NCBI RefSeq assembly: GCF_008831155.1
Contig: NZ_WBKB01000001.1
Location: forward strand, 372,001-436,000
Source of the DNA: Gulosibacter chungangensis
GTDB taxonomy: Bacteria > Actinomycetota > Actinomycetes > Actinomycetales > Microbacteriaceae
Direction: 5' to 3'
DNA length: 64,000 nucleotides
Below the pieces are notes generated by a model. That model did not search any database. It had not been told where the DNA came from and saw only the letters and a list, made by a program, of their open reading frames with translations. A program made the position numbers and the translations under genes. How positions within the stretch are numbered: position 1 is the stretch's first letter; each line of letters begins with the position of its first letter. This document shows, one piece after another, positions 51,097 through 59,768 of the stretch.

Positions 51097-52035
51097 CTAG
51101 TCGTAGTCCGGCGCCGCATCTGCGCCGAGGAATTCCTCATAGGTCGCCGCACCGGACTCGTGGAAGTCGGCCGCCGCATCCACCCCGATAAAGCGGTAGT
51201 GCCAGGGCTCATACTCGTAACCGGTCACTGCGGTCTCCCCCTCGGGGAAGCGCAGGATGAAACCGTACTGCCAGGCATTTTCGGCAAGCCACTGACCGGC
51301 GAGCGTGTCACCGAAGCACCCGTCCAAGATGCAGAACGGGTCGGAGTCGGGAGCCGAGATATCGGCAGCGAGCCCAGTTTGGTGCTCGCTATAACCGGGG
51401 CGAGCGCTCGTGGAGTCGGCCGCTTCCTGCCCCTGCTCCTCGACGTAGCCGTCGTAAAGGTGCGTTTGCAGGTCATAATCGCGATAGCCGCTGGTCATGT
51501 CGAGCACGTGTCCAGCTTCGGCTGCCGCCGCGAACATTTCCTTCACCGCGAACGCCGCATCGTGTCGCAGCGCGTGCTCGTTGATCGAAGAGACCCCGAT
51601 CTCGTTCATGTAGACGAGGTCATCCGGCGCATAGTCGGCCGGGTCGAGCGGCACCTGCTTGTTGACCAGCACGGTGATGCTGGATGCGGTGGTGATGTCG
51701 TACTGCGGCGTCGCCTCGGTGTTACCGGGGTCGGTCGGGGCACCAGTGGTGCTCTCGGCGGATGCGGTCGCTTCATCCCCCGTTGGGTTGGCTCCAAGGT
51801 CGGTTGAGTCCCCATCAGCGGACGTGAAAGAAGGCGTCACGGTGAGCGTCAAACCGTGCGAACTATTGGCCGTGGGCGGCGCGATGCTGAGCGGTTCGCT
51901 GGGCGAACCCCAGCCGGATGCGATGCCAATACCCGCGGCGGTCGCGGCGAGGAGCGCAACGCTCGCGATCACGCGCGTGACCTGTGGTGCCTTAGATTTG
52001 GTGGGCGGCGCGGCGTCCTCGTGCTCGGTCGTCAC
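51097..52035 (-). CDS. M15B D-alanyl-D-alanine carboxypeptidase (VanY/DdcY-type)
   Basis: A 312-aa exported peptidoglycan-trimming enzyme. The N-terminal signal anchor (VIASVALLAATAAGIGIASGW) is followed by a Ser/Thr/Ala/Gly-rich linker of about 70 residues. The peptidase domain contains MTSGYRDYDLQTHLYD, then the zinc motif SEHQTGLAADIS (HxxxxxxD) and the second His in EPWHYRFIG. The extra CILDGCF pair could form a disulphide. The GTG at 52035 has GAGGAG 8 nt upstream. A HAIR-like sequence lies about 80 bp upstream. Role: cell-wall remodelling. Vancomycin resistance is not implied without other van genes. Confidence 0.92.
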   Translation of the reverse strand: MTTEHEDAAPPTKSKAPQVTRVIASVALLAATAAGIGIASGWGSPSEPLSIAPPTANSSHGLTLTVTPSFTSADGDSTDLGANPTGDEATASAESTTGAPTDPGNTEATPQYDITTASSITVLVNKQVPLDPADYAPDDLVYMNEIGVSSINEHALRHDAAFAVKEMFAAAAEAGHVLDMTSGYRDYDLQTHLYDGYVEEQGQEAADSTSARPGYSEHQTGLAADISAPDSDPFCILDGCFGDTLAGQWLAENAWQYGFILRFPEGETAVTGYEYEPWHYRFIGVDAAADFHESGAATYEEFLGADAAPDYD

Positions 52036-52090
52036 CTAGCGGTCTCCTCAATAACGTGCTGCTGCAGGGCTCAATGCTGCGGGCTAAAGA

Positions 52091-52132
52091 TTTCAGGCCT
52101 CAAGTTTCAAGCCTTAAGTAACTGGACTCAAA
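52091..52132. promoter_or_regulatory. Direct repeats and HAIR-like site upstream of the M15 peptidase gene
   Basis: TTTCAGGCCTCAAG (52091-52104) is followed immediately by TTTCAAGCCTTAAG (52105-52118). Overlapping the second repeat, CTTAAGT-N6-ACTCAAA (52113-52132) resembles the HspR operator CTTGAGT-N7-ACTCAAG but has two mismatches and a 6 nt spacer. It lies between the M15 gene and hspR, so HspR control of the peptidase gene is possible but unproven. Confidence 0.35.
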
Positions 52133-52199
52133 CGAGCCCGGGCTAGCTTTCCACATTCCAGCGAAGTCCACATTCAGACTTCCCGACCGGATGCGTCGT

Positions 52200-52664
52200 T
52201 TAGTCCTCGTCCTCATCCTGCTCGGCCGCGTAGCGCGCGGCAGCCCGAGGGTTCCACAGCACGACCTCGCTGCGAGCCCGCACCCGATGACCGCGCGCGA
52301 TCGCGACGATCTCGCCGTGCCCGGCCGCGAAGACCCGCTGGCGCTCGAGACGTTCCTCGGCAAGCTCATGCTCGAGTTCTCGCATCCGCTTACGAAGGCC
52401 GCGAACTTCTTCGCGCAACTCAACGATCCGCAGAATGCCCTCGAGGCTCACGCCCGCTTCTGAAAGCTCGCTAATCTCGCGCAGCTTCGCGATGTCCACG
52501 AGCGAATACCGCCGGACGCGACCCGAGGTGCGTTCGGGCACCACGAGCCCCATCCGGTCGTATTGCCGCAGTGTTTGCGGATGCATTTGCGCCAGTTCGG
52601 CAGCGATGGCGATCGAGAATACCGGGGCATCCTCATCAAGATTTGGCGTCGGTGGGATGGTCAT
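52200..52664 (-). CDS. hspR: Heat-shock repressor HspR (MerR family)
   Basis: A 154-aa MerR-type DNA-binding protein that represses the dnaK operon with DnaK as co-repressor. The N-terminal winged helix-turn-helix has VFSIAIAAELAQMHPQTLRQYDRMGLVVPERTSGRVRRYS. LREISELSEAGVSLEGILRIVELREEV and a coiled-coil dimerisation helix (RKRMRELEHELAEERLERQR) follow. The C-terminus is acidic. AAGGAGG lies 5 nt before the ATG. It is the last gene of dnaK-grpE-dnaJ-hspR, and its expected operators (HAIR) are present upstream of dnaK, making an autoregulatory loop. Confidence 0.95.
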   Translation of the reverse strand: MTIPPTPNLDEDAPVFSIAIAAELAQMHPQTLRQYDRMGLVVPERTSGRVRRYSLVDIAKLREISELSEAGVSLEGILRIVELREEVRGLRKRMRELEHELAEERLERQRVFAAGHGEIVAIARGHRVRARSEVVLWNPRAAARYAAEQDEDED

Positions 52665-52700
52665 CGCTGCCTCCTTTCTGGTGAGCAGTTATACGAGAGT

Positions 52701-53690
52701 TTAATTGCGAGCTTCGCGAAGCAGGTCATCGCGTGGATTGTCTTCGGGCGAAGCATCGATGAAGGCGTCGAGCGCCTTTTCTTGCTCGCTCGTGAGTCGG
52801 TTCGGCACGATCACACCGAGCTCGACGACCATGTCACCGGTCTTCGACTTGGTCTTCACACCGCGACCCTTCACGCGCAGCTTCTTGCCCGTTTGCGAGA
52901 ATTCGGGGACGCGCACCTTGACAGTCTTGCCGTCAATGGTCGGCACCTCGATCGTCGCGCCACGCACGGCTTCCGCAAAGGTAATCGGCACCTTCACGAC
53001 GATATTGTCACCGTCGCGCTCGAACACCGGGTGCGGTCGCACGGACACCTCGAGGATGAGGTCGCCGGGCTCGCCACCCTGGGGCCCCGGGGAGCCCTTG
53101 CCGCGCAGGCGAATCTTTTGGCCATCCTTCACGCCCGCGGGGATGCGCACGGTAATGACTCGGCCGTCACCGGCCTGCAGGTCGATCGTGTCGCCCTTGA
53201 TCGCGGTCATGAAGTTGAGGGTGGTGGATGCGCGCTGGTCGTTGCCCTTTCGGGGACCAGCTTGGAAGCCCGCCGGTCCCCCGGCACCGCCACCGAACAT
53301 CCCGCCGAAGAGGTCTTCGAACCCGCCGCCGGAGGTGGTGGTGTAGGTGCGACCGCTCTGGCCGTAGCCGCCCTGACCGAAAAGTCCCCCGAAGAGGTCC
53401 TCGAAGTTGCCAGCGCCGCCCGGACCGCCAGGACCGGCAGAGAAGCGCGCACCCGCACCCATGGCGCGAATCTGGTCGTACTCTTTGCGCTTTTCTTCGT
53501 CAGAAAGCACGTCATAGGCTTCGGAGATTTCTTTGAATTTCTCTTCGGCCGCTTTGTCACCCGGGTTGGAGTCCGGGTGATACTTACGCGCGAGCTTGCG
53601 GTATGTCTTGCGCAACTCGGCATCGCTGATGTCTTTGTCGACACCTAGCGTTTTATAGAAGTCCTTCTCGAACCAGTCTTGGCTCGCCAT
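52701..53690 (-). CDS. dnaJ: DnaJ co-chaperone lacking the zinc-finger domain
   Basis: Stimulates DnaK ATPase and delivers substrates. The 329-aa protein has an N-terminal J domain ([19 protein letters not shown], with HPD in [10 protein letters not shown]), a long Gly/Phe-rich region (about residues 78-150) and the C-terminal substrate-binding domains ([43 protein letters not shown]). No CxxCxGxG repeats are present, so it is a type II (CbpA-like) DnaJ. AAAGGAG precedes the ATG. The 82 bp gap from grpE contains a hairpin, unlike the tight junctions elsewhere in the operon. Confidence 0.94.
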   Translation of the reverse strand: MASQDWFEKDFYKTLGVDKDISDAELRKTYRKLARKYHPDSNPGDKAAEEKFKEISEAYDVLSDEEKRKEYDQIRAMGAGARFSAGPGGPGGAGNFEDLFGGLFGQGGYGQSGRTYTTTSGGGFEDLFGGMFGGGAGGPAGFQAGPRKGNDQRASTTLNFMTAIKGDTIDLQAGDGRVITVRIPAGVKDGQKIRLRGKGSPGPQGGEPGDLILEVSVRPHPVFERDGDNIVVKVPITFAEAVRGATIEVPTIDGKTVKVRVPEFSQTGKKLRVKGRGVKTKSKTGDMVVELGVIVPNRLTSEQEKALDAFIDASPEDNPRDDLLREARN

Positions 53691-53730
53691 GCACTTCTCC
53701 TTTCAAAGTCTCGGTGTGTGTCATGTGCAA

Positions 53731-53762
53731 ATGGGGGCACCCGCAGTAGCGAGCACCCCCAT
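53731..53762 (-). terminator. Intra-operon hairpin between grpE and dnaJ
   Basis: ATGGGGG (53731-53737) and CCCCCAT (53756-53762) form a 7 bp perfect stem with further wobble pairs inside. It lies between grpE and dnaJ, which are transcribed toward lower coordinates. It could attenuate transcription or mark an RNA-processing site that lowers dnaJ-hspR expression relative to dnaK-grpE. Confidence 0.5.
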
Positions 53763-53772
53763 CCGGTACGCC

Positions 53773-54483
53773 TTATTCGGCCGGGACAAACACCGCGACC
53801 TTGGCGGGACGAATCTCACGTTCACCAATGCGGTAGCCAAGCTGGACCACGTCGGCGATGGTGTGTTCGGTTACTTCGGGATTCGGCAGCTGAGCGATTG
53901 CCTCGTGGATCGCCGGGTCGAAGGGTTCGCCCTTCTCGCCGTAAGATTCCACGCCGAGCTTCTCGATCGTGCCGTAGAGCTTCGCGACGATCACCTGCAG
54001 GGCGCTGCCCTCAGGAAGGTCGCCCGCCGCCTCGGCACGGCCAAGGTCGTCGAGGACCGGCAGCAGCTGGGTGACCACATTGGCCGTGGCCACCTCACCG
54101 AGTTCTGCCTTCTCACGATCGGTGCGACGACGGTAGTTGGTGTACTCCGCCTGTACCCGGCGCAGGTCATCGAGGCGCTCCCGCGCGAGGCGCGCATCCT
54201 CGGTCTCTTCGACAGCGGATGCGGCGTCCTCGCCGGGCAGATCAGAAGCAGTGGATGCGTTCATCGCCTCGTTGAGGAGGTTTTGCAGTTCCTCGTCCGA
54301 GATCGTCTCGCGCTCGGCGTCAGCCTGCGCGTCGGCTACGGCGTCCTCGACGTCGTTACCTGCCGCATCCTGGTTCGGCTCACGAACCTTCCCGGTCTCC
54401 GGGTCGATCCGTCGCTTATCGCGAATGATCGGCTCTTCGTGCTGGGCTGGGTTTTCGGACCCGCTGTTCTGCTCGTTACCCAT
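53773..54483 (-). CDS. grpE: Nucleotide-exchange factor GrpE
   Basis: Releases ADP from DnaK. The 236-aa protein has an acidic N-terminal region with EEPIIRDKRRIDPETGKVRE, typical of actinobacterial GrpE, and a long dimerisation helix (LNEAMNASTASDLPG to LDDLRRVQAEYTNYRRRTDRE). The C-terminal beta domain has VVTQLLPVLDDLGRAEAAGDL, EPFDPAIHEAIAQLPNPEV and VVQLGYRIGEREIRPAKVAV. The ATG at 54483 is preferred; a GTG 12 nt upstream (54495), 3 nt after the dnaK stop, is possible. Either way it is co-transcribed with dnaK. Confidence 0.93.
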   Translation of the reverse strand: MGNEQNSGSENPAQHEEPIIRDKRRIDPETGKVREPNQDAAGNDVEDAVADAQADAERETISDEELQNLLNEAMNASTASDLPGEDAASAVEETEDARLARERLDDLRRVQAEYTNYRRRTDREKAELGEVATANVVTQLLPVLDDLGRAEAAGDLPEGSALQVIVAKLYGTIEKLGVESYGEKGEPFDPAIHEAIAQLPNPEVTEHTIADVVQLGYRIGEREIRPAKVAVFVPAE

Positions 54484-54498
54484 GTTCTGGGTCACCGC

Positions 54499-56355
54499 CT
54501 ACTTCTTGTCTTCGTCGTCTTCGTCAACAACCTCGGCGTCAACGATGTCGTCGTCACCGTCAGCCGTTGCCGCGGTCGGCTCCTGCGGGGCTTCACCTTC
54601 GGCAGCCTGCTGCGCGTAGATTGCCTCGCCGAGCTTCTGCTGCGACTCGTTGAGCTTGTCGAACGCGGTCTTTACTGCCTCGTCGTCATCACCGGCGAGA
54701 GCGGTCTTCAGTGCGTCAACGTCAGCCTGAACATCGTTCTTGACGTCGGCGGGAAGCTTCTCCTCGTTCTCCGAGATGATCTTCTCAACCTGGTAGACGG
54801 TCGACTCGGCAAGGTTGCGACGCTCGGCGGCCTCGCGGCGTTCCTTGTCTTCTGCCTCGTGCTCAGCAGCTTCCTTGACCATGCGGTCGATGTCTTCCTG
54901 CGGGAGGCTCGAGCCACCCGAAATGGTCATCGACTGCTCCTTGTTGGTGGCCTTGTCCTTCGCCGAGACGTGCACGATACCGTTCGCGTCAATGTCGAAG
55001 GTGACCTCAACCTGCGGGATTCCGCGCGGGGCCGGTGCGATACCGGTCAGCTCGAAGGTACCCAGCGGCTTGTTGTCGCGAGTGAACTCACGCTCACCCT
55101 GGAAGACCTGGATCTGCACCGAAGGCTGATTGTCTTCAGCCGTGGTGAAGGTCTCCGAACGCTTGGTCGGGATGGCGGTGTTGCGCTCGATGAGCTTGGT
55201 CATGATGCCACCCTTGGTCTCGATACCGAGGCTCAGCGGGGTGACGTCGATGAGGAGGACGTCCTTACGCTCACCCTTCAGCACACCAGCCTGGAGGGCA
55301 GCACCAACGGCGACGACCTCATCCGGGTTGACACCCTTGTTGGGCTCCTTGCCACCGGTCAGCTGCTTGACGAGCTCGGTGACGGCGGGCATACGGGTCG
55401 AGCCACCGACGAGGACGACGTGGTCGATGTCGCTGACCTTGACGCCGGCTTCCGCGATGACGTCGTTGAAGGGCTTCTTGGTGCGGTCGAGGAGGTCCTT
55501 GGTGAGCTCTTCGAACTTCGCGCGAGTCAGGCTCGCGTCGAGGTTTGCGGGGCCCTCGTTCGTGAGCGAGAGGTAAGGCAGCTGGATGCTGGTGCTGGTC
55601 GAGTTCGACAGTTCCTTCTTCGCCTGCTCAGCGGCTTCCTTGAGGCGCTGGAGGGCGATCTTGTCACCCGAGACGTCGACACCGGTCTGGCTCTTGAATT
55701 CGCCGATCAGGTAGTCAACAACGCGCTGGTCCCAGTCGTCACCACCGAGGCGGTTGTCACCGGCAGTGGCGCGCACCTGGATGGTCGAGAAGTCTTCGTC
55801 CTTACCAACTTCGAGGAGCGAGACGTCGAAAGTACCACCACCGAGGTCGAAGACGAGGATGAGCTCGTCTTCCTTACCCTTGTCGAGGCCGTACGCGAGC
55901 GCTGCTGCGGTCGGCTCGTTGATGATACGGAGGACGTTCAGGCCAGCGATTTCGCCGGCTTCCTTCGTCGCCTGACGCTCAGCGTCGTTGAAGTATGCGG
56001 GGACGGTGATGACCGCGTCGGTGACCTTGTCACCGAGGTAGGTTTCGGCGTCGCGCTTGAGCTTGCCGAGGGTACGCGCCGAGATTTCCTGGGCGGTGTA
56101 CTTCTTGTCATCGATGCCCTGGGTCCAGTCGGTACCCATGTGGCGCTTTACCGATGCAATGGTGCGGTCAACGTTCGTAACGGCCTGGCGCTTGGCGGTT
56201 TCACCGACGAGCACCTCGCCGTCCTTTGCGAACGCAACGACCGAGGGGGTCGTACGCATGCCCTCGGCGTTGGCGATGACCTTCGGCTCGCCACCTTCGA
56301 GGACAGCTACAACAGAGTTCGTGGTTCCGAGGTCAATACCAACGGCACGGGACAT
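54499..56355 (-). CDS. dnaK: Molecular chaperone DnaK (Hsp70)
   Basis: ATP-dependent chaperone and HspR co-repressor, 618 aa. The nucleotide-binding domain contains [53 protein letters not shown] and [15 protein letters not shown]. The substrate-binding domain starts near [20 protein letters not shown], and the C-terminal tail is Asp/Glu/Lys-rich. It is slightly short, lacking the long actinobacterial lid insert. AAGGAG lies 5 nt before the ATG. It is the first gene of the heat-shock operon; three HAIR operators overlap its promoter. Confidence 0.97.
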   Translation of the reverse strand: MSRAVGIDLGTTNSVVAVLEGGEPKVIANAEGMRTTPSVVAFAKDGEVLVGETAKRQAVTNVDRTIASVKRHMGTDWTQGIDDKKYTAQEISARTLGKLKRDAETYLGDKVTDAVITVPAYFNDAERQATKEAGEIAGLNVLRIINEPTAAALAYGLDKGKEDELILVFDLGGGTFDVSLLEVGKDEDFSTIQVRATAGDNRLGGDDWDQRVVDYLIGEFKSQTGVDVSGDKIALQRLKEAAEQAKKELSNSTSTSIQLPYLSLTNEGPANLDASLTRAKFEELTKDLLDRTKKPFNDVIAEAGVKVSDIDHVVLVGGSTRMPAVTELVKQLTGGKEPNKGVNPDEVVAVGAALQAGVLKGERKDVLLIDVTPLSLGIETKGGIMTKLIERNTAIPTKRSETFTTAEDNQPSVQIQVFQGEREFTRDNKPLGTFELTGIAPAPRGIPQVEVTFDIDANGIVHVSAKDKATNKEQSMTISGGSSLPQEDIDRMVKEAAEHEAEDKERREAAERRNLAESTVYQVEKIISENEEKLPADVKNDVQADVDALKTALAGDDDEAVKTAFDKLNESQQKLGEAIYAQQAAEGEAPQEPTAATADGDDDIVDAEVVDEDDEDKK

Positions 56356-56489
56356 GTGTTCTCCTTGTGGTTTTCGTAAATATTGGTCTGCGGTTCACTC
56401 CGCACTGCCGTGTTTCTCACTTGCGTGATGTGAGTGCGGCGGCGCCGGGAGCATGTACTTCCAAGACTCAGAAGCTCTCACTCGGCAAC

Positions 56490-56510
56490 CTTGAGTGAAC
56501 CTGACTCAAG
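56490..56510. promoter_or_regulatory. HAIR operator 1 (perfect HspR site)
   Basis: CTTGAGT-GAACCTG-ACTCAAG at 56490-56510 is a perfect match to the HspR-associated inverted repeat CTTGAGT-N7-ACTCAAG. It lies across the predicted transcription start of dnaK. Confidence 0.93.
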
Positions 56511-56536
56511 TCTACTCTTGAGCCGAATCGTGTCAA
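56509..56536 (-). promoter_or_regulatory. Predicted dnaK promoter
   Basis: On the minus strand the -35 hexamer TTGACA (56536-56531) and -10 hexamer TAGACT (56514-56509) are separated by 16 nt. The -35 overlaps HAIR site 2, and the -10 abuts HAIR site 1, so HspR bound at either would block RNA polymerase. The predicted leader is about 145 nt. Confidence 0.7.
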
Positions 56537-56537
56537 G
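56517..56537. promoter_or_regulatory. HAIR operator 2 (degenerate)
   Basis: CTTGAGC-N7-TGTCAAG at 56517-56537 matches the HspR consensus at 11 of 14 arm positions and overlaps the predicted -35 box. Confidence 0.7.
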
Positions 56538-56551
56538 TTTGAAAGCTGAGA

Positions 56552-56572
56552 GTTGAGTGTATGAGACTCAGG
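56552..56572. promoter_or_regulatory. HAIR operator 3 (degenerate)
   Basis: GTTGAGT-N7-ACTCAGG at 56552-56572 matches 12 of 14 arm positions of the HspR consensus. A lone half-site CTTGAGC follows at 56587-56593. Centres of sites 1, 2 and 3 are 27 and 35 bp apart. The rest of the 326 bp gap 56356-56681 contains the dnaK leader and the MFS promoter. Confidence 0.65.
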
Positions 56573-56681
56573 TCTCGAAATCACAACTTGAGCGTTCATC
56601 GGTAGTCAATTAGCAACACGGTCGGGCTGTAGACGCCAAGCCGATACCCGGATGTCGTGGGCGCAGCCTAGAATCCGGATT

Positions 56682-58142
56682 GTGAGCACCTCGACGACGC
56701 CAGAGTCAGGCGATTCAAAGACGAAGACCTCCCTGCTGACCACGCAGGACGGTGAGCAGATTACCGTGAAGGAGCAGCGCCGTCGCGCCTTTGCTTGGCA
56801 GCTCTATGACGTGGGGAACTCCGCGTTCCAAGCGGTGGTGGTGACCTTTGTCTTCGCGACCTATCTCGCATCCGACTACTTCATCGACCCGGAGATCGTG
56901 GCCCTCGGCACCGCCAATCCCGAAGACTCGGCCTATCTTAACGCCCAGGCGGGCTCGCAGCAGATCATGAGTGGGCTCGATCTCGCCGCTGCAATCATCG
57001 TCGCGGTGATTGCTCCGGCGCTCGGTCGCTCGGCCGACGGGTCGAAGAAACGCAAGCTCTACCTCGCGCTCTTCTCGGGCGTGACGATCGCCTGCATGCT
57101 TGCAATGTTCTTTGTGTTCCCCGAGGCGAAATTCCTTGTGCTCGGCGCGACCCTGCTCTCGGTAGGCAAGGTGTTCTCCGACCTCGCGGAGGTCAATTAC
57201 AACGCGATGCTCTCGCAGGTGTCGACCAAGCAGAACGTCGGTCGCGTATCCGGAACCGGCTGGGGCCTGGGTTATATCGGCTCGATCGTGCTGCTGCTGG
57301 TGCTGCTTGTACTCTTCCTGCAGGATTTCAACGGAGATGCGCCGGGCAGTGGCCTCCTCGCCGTCGCTTCGGGGCTCGATGGGGATGCGCTCAACATTCG
57401 CCTCGCGGTCGTGGTCTCGGCACTCTGGTTTATTTGCTTCGTAATCCCGCTGCTGCGTCGTGTCCCCGAAGCGGACGCAAAAGTTGGGGTCAAGCGGGTG
57501 AGCTTCTTCCAGGCCTATGGCGAACTTTGGAAGACAATCACCTGGCTCTGGAAGCACGACCGCAAGCTGCTGCAGTTCCTTCTCTCCAGCGCGATCTTCC
57601 GCGACGGGCTCGGCGCGATCTTTGCTTGGGGTGCCGTGCTCGCTGCCCAGGTCTACGGCTTCACGAGCAGCGAGGTCATCTACTTCGCGGTGGCCGCGAA
57701 CCTCGCCGCTGGCTTCGGCACGCTCATCTCTGGCTATCTCGATGACCGATTCGGGCCGAAGGCCGTGATCATCGCATCCCTCATCTGCCTGCTGATCGTG
57801 GGCGGCACGATGATGTTCACTTCGAACGAGAAATCTGTGTTCTGGGTAGTTGGGCTGATCCTGTGCCTGTTCGTGGGCCCGGTGCAGTCCGCGTCACGTT
57901 CCTACCTTTCGCGTGCGGTGCCAGCCGGACACGAGGGTGAAATCTTCGGTCTCTACGCGACCACGGGGCGTGCAGCCGGTTGGATCGCGAACCTGCTCTA
58001 CTTCGCATTCATCACCTGGATCATGCAGCCCAAGGCCGGTGTTTGGGGCATCCTCATCACCCTTGCGCTCGGACTCGTGCTGCTGCTCACGGTTCCTGCC
58101 AAACGCGGCGTCGTGAAACTCCAGCAAGCCGACCACCAGTAG
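56682..58142 (+). CDS. Atg22/UMF1-family MFS transporter
   Basis: A 486-aa membrane protein with about 12 predicted helices. Features typical of the Atg22-like (vacuole-effluxer / UMF1) group are the N-terminal RRRAFAWQLYDVGNSAFQAVVVTFVFATYLA and APALGRSADGSKKRKLYLALFSG. NYNAMLSQVSTKQNVGRVSGTGWGLGYIGSI and VGPVQSASRSYLSRAVPAGHEGEIFGLYATTGRAAGW follow. Substrate unknown; fungal relatives export amino acids. The GTG at 56682 lies 7 nt after TAGAAT (56669-56674), predicting a leaderless mRNA; an ATG 30 nt upstream is in frame but would precede that box. Confidence 0.88.
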   Translation: MSTSTTPESGDSKTKTSLLTTQDGEQITVKEQRRRAFAWQLYDVGNSAFQAVVVTFVFATYLASDYFIDPEIVALGTANPEDSAYLNAQAGSQQIMSGLDLAAAIIVAVIAPALGRSADGSKKRKLYLALFSGVTIACMLAMFFVFPEAKFLVLGATLLSVGKVFSDLAEVNYNAMLSQVSTKQNVGRVSGTGWGLGYIGSIVLLLVLLVLFLQDFNGDAPGSGLLAVASGLDGDALNIRLAVVVSALWFICFVIPLLRRVPEADAKVGVKRVSFFQAYGELWKTITWLWKHDRKLLQFLLSSAIFRDGLGAIFAWGAVLAAQVYGFTSSEVIYFAVAANLAAGFGTLISGYLDDRFGPKAVIIASLICLLIVGGTMMFTSNEKSVFWVVGLILCLFVGPVQSASRSYLSRAVPAGHEGEIFGLYATTGRAAGWIANLLYFAFITWIMQPKAGVWGILITLALGLVLLLTVPAKRGVVKLQQADHQ

Positions 58143-58183
58143 CCCGCGCGACCGGGCCCTGTGCCCGACTAGCCGCTCAGAAT

Positions 58184-58223
58184 CGGATGCTGGGCCCACG
58201 CAACTGCGTAGGCCCAGCATCCG
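58184..58223. terminator. Bidirectional terminator between MFS transporter and SDR
   Basis: CGGATGCTGGGCC (58184-58196) is perfectly inverted at 58211-58223, and ACGC/GCGT extend the stem around an AACT loop. TTATATAG follows on the plus side. It separates two convergent genes. Confidence 0.85.
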
Positions 58224-58243
58224 TTATATAGAGGAATCGCTTG

Positions 58244-59014
58244 TTAGCGACCGACGTAACCCGCGTCCACGTGGAGGGTCGTACCCGTCACGTAGCTGGA
58301 CTGGTCAGAGATCAGCCAGAGGCTACCCTCCGCGATTTCCTTGGCCTGCCCGAAGCGGTTGAGGAGCGAGAGCTGCGGCGCGTAGCTCGCCTCATCGAGG
58401 CCGAACTCCTCCAGCGCCCCGCGGAGCATCGGCGTATCGATCGCGCCCGGTGCCACCGTGTTGACCCGGATGTTGTGCTCGCCGTTCTCCATCGCCGCAA
58501 CCTTGGTCATCCCGACCACACCGTGCTTGGCCGCGACGTAGGCAATGTTGTTCGGCTGCGGGCGGAAACCCGAAACCGACGAGATGTTCACAATCGAACC
58601 ACCCTCACCCTGCTTAAGCAGCTGCTGCAGCTCGTACTTCATGCACAGCGCCGTGCCCTTGAGATCGATCGCCATCAGGCGGTCCCAGTAATCCTCATCA
58701 AATTCCGAGACCAAGGCATTGTCCGGAGTGAGTGCGGCGTTGTTCACCGCGCCATCCAAACGACCGTACTTTTCGACGGTGGCGGCCACCATCTGCTGCA
58801 CCTGCTCGCTCTTCGAAATATCCACTTCCACGAAGGTCGCTTCGCCCCCGTTTGCGAGGATGTCATCAGCAACAGCTTGGCCCTTTTCGACGTTGAAGTC
58901 GGCAACGACAACCTTGGCTTTCGCTTCGGCAAAGAGTCTGGCGGTGGCTTCACCCATGCCCATGGCGGCACCGGTGACGATCACGACCTTGTCTTGGAGG
59001 ACGGGATATGTCAT
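58244..59014 (-). CDS. Short-chain dehydrogenase/reductase
   Basis: A 256-aa classical SDR. The cofactor motif VVIVTGAAMGMGEATARLF (TGxxxGxG) lies near residue 14, with Asp at the end of beta-2 (VVVADFN) suggesting NAD(H) preference. NNAALTPDNA, the catalytic Ser in IVNISSVSGF, and YVAAKHG (YxxxK) near residue 155 follow. APGAIDTPML and GTTLHVDAGYVG complete the fold. The substrate, an alcohol or ketone, cannot be assigned. AGGGAA lies upstream of the ATG. It is a single-gene unit. Confidence 0.92.
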   Translation of the reverse strand: MTYPVLQDKVVIVTGAAMGMGEATARLFAEAKAKVVVADFNVEKGQAVADDILANGGEATFVEVDISKSEQVQQMVAATVEKYGRLDGAVNNAALTPDNALVSEFDEDYWDRLMAIDLKGTALCMKYELQQLLKQGEGGSIVNISSVSGFRPQPNNIAYVAAKHGVVGMTKVAAMENGEHNIRVNTVAPGAIDTPMLRGALEEFGLDEASYAPQLSLLNRFGQAKEIAEGSLWLISDQSSYVTGTTLHVDAGYVGR

Positions 59015-59179
59015 TTCGGGTTCCCTGCTTTCTTCATTGGCGATGTGTTGGGGGTTGGCGCCCCTTCGCAGTCTTAGCTCACAACCCTGTGAACGACATC
59101 TGTCGGTGAAGTGCTGTGAGAAATCTCATCCTCGACATGTCATGATTCGATGAATTGACATAACCGGAGGCAAGTAAAT

Positions 59180-59698
59180 ATGGCACGCAGGAGAGGGCTT
59201 GACGGCGCTGCTCGCATCGCAACCGCGATCGAAGATCTCGGACCCCGCTCATTCGGTGGTTCCCTCGCGTGTTTTGGTGACATCCTCGGCGGTAGGGTCG
59301 ACAACTATCACGAGCTCGTGGAAGTCCACGCCTTCAGCAAGCACCTCATTCTGCTCTTCGAAGACGGCGTCTCGGTGCACGTCTGGCGCCCCATGGGCCT
59401 CACGCTCGGTGTGCCCGGGCTGGCCATCGCGGGAGCATCCAAAGTGGTCCTCGAGGTGATGCCGTTTGGTGAGCACGGCGAAGGGACCGAAACTCGCAGC
59501 ACCGAATACCTGGTGACCGACTCCGGCAAGGTCGAAATACGTACAAACGGGAACACAATCGGCCCCCGGTTCTGGCCGTTCGGACGCAAGAAACGCCAGC
59601 AGGTCGCCCCAGGGCCGGACCGGGCGCACGTGACCCTCGGCGCACCTGCCTTCGAAATCATTGATCACGTGGAGTACTTCACCCCGACGGATGCTTGA
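59180..59698 (+). CDS. Uncharacterised 172-aa protein
   Basis: Not recognised. A soluble protein with a short basic N-terminus (MARRRGLDG). A beta-rich middle follows (HELVEVHAFSKHLILLFEDGVSVHVWRPMG, LEVMPFGEHGEG, STEYLVTDSGKVEIRT), then a basic GPRFWPFGRKKRQQ segment and DRAHVTLGAPAFEIIDHVEYF. There is no signal peptide or membrane helix. GGAGG lies 9 nt before the ATG, one of the clearer ribosome-binding sites here. It is divergent from the SDR, and a DUF2252 gene follows after 70 bp. Confidence 0.8.
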   Translation: MARRRGLDGAARIATAIEDLGPRSFGGSLACFGDILGGRVDNYHELVEVHAFSKHLILLFEDGVSVHVWRPMGLTLGVPGLAIAGASKVVLEVMPFGEHGEGTETRSTEYLVTDSGKVEIRTNGNTIGPRFWPFGRKKRQQVAPGPDRAHVTLGAPAFEIIDHVEYFTPTDA

Positions 59699-59768
59699 GC
59701 CGGCTGGTGTGGCCGGCGGCCTGCCTCACAGCAGTCCACCTCACAGCGTGGACGCTCATACTTGAGCG

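Noticed and set aside
51097-52035. Vancomycin-resistance gene cluster.
   Set aside because: Only a single VanY-type carboxypeptidase is present; no vanH, vanA/B, vanX or vanRS genes accompany it.
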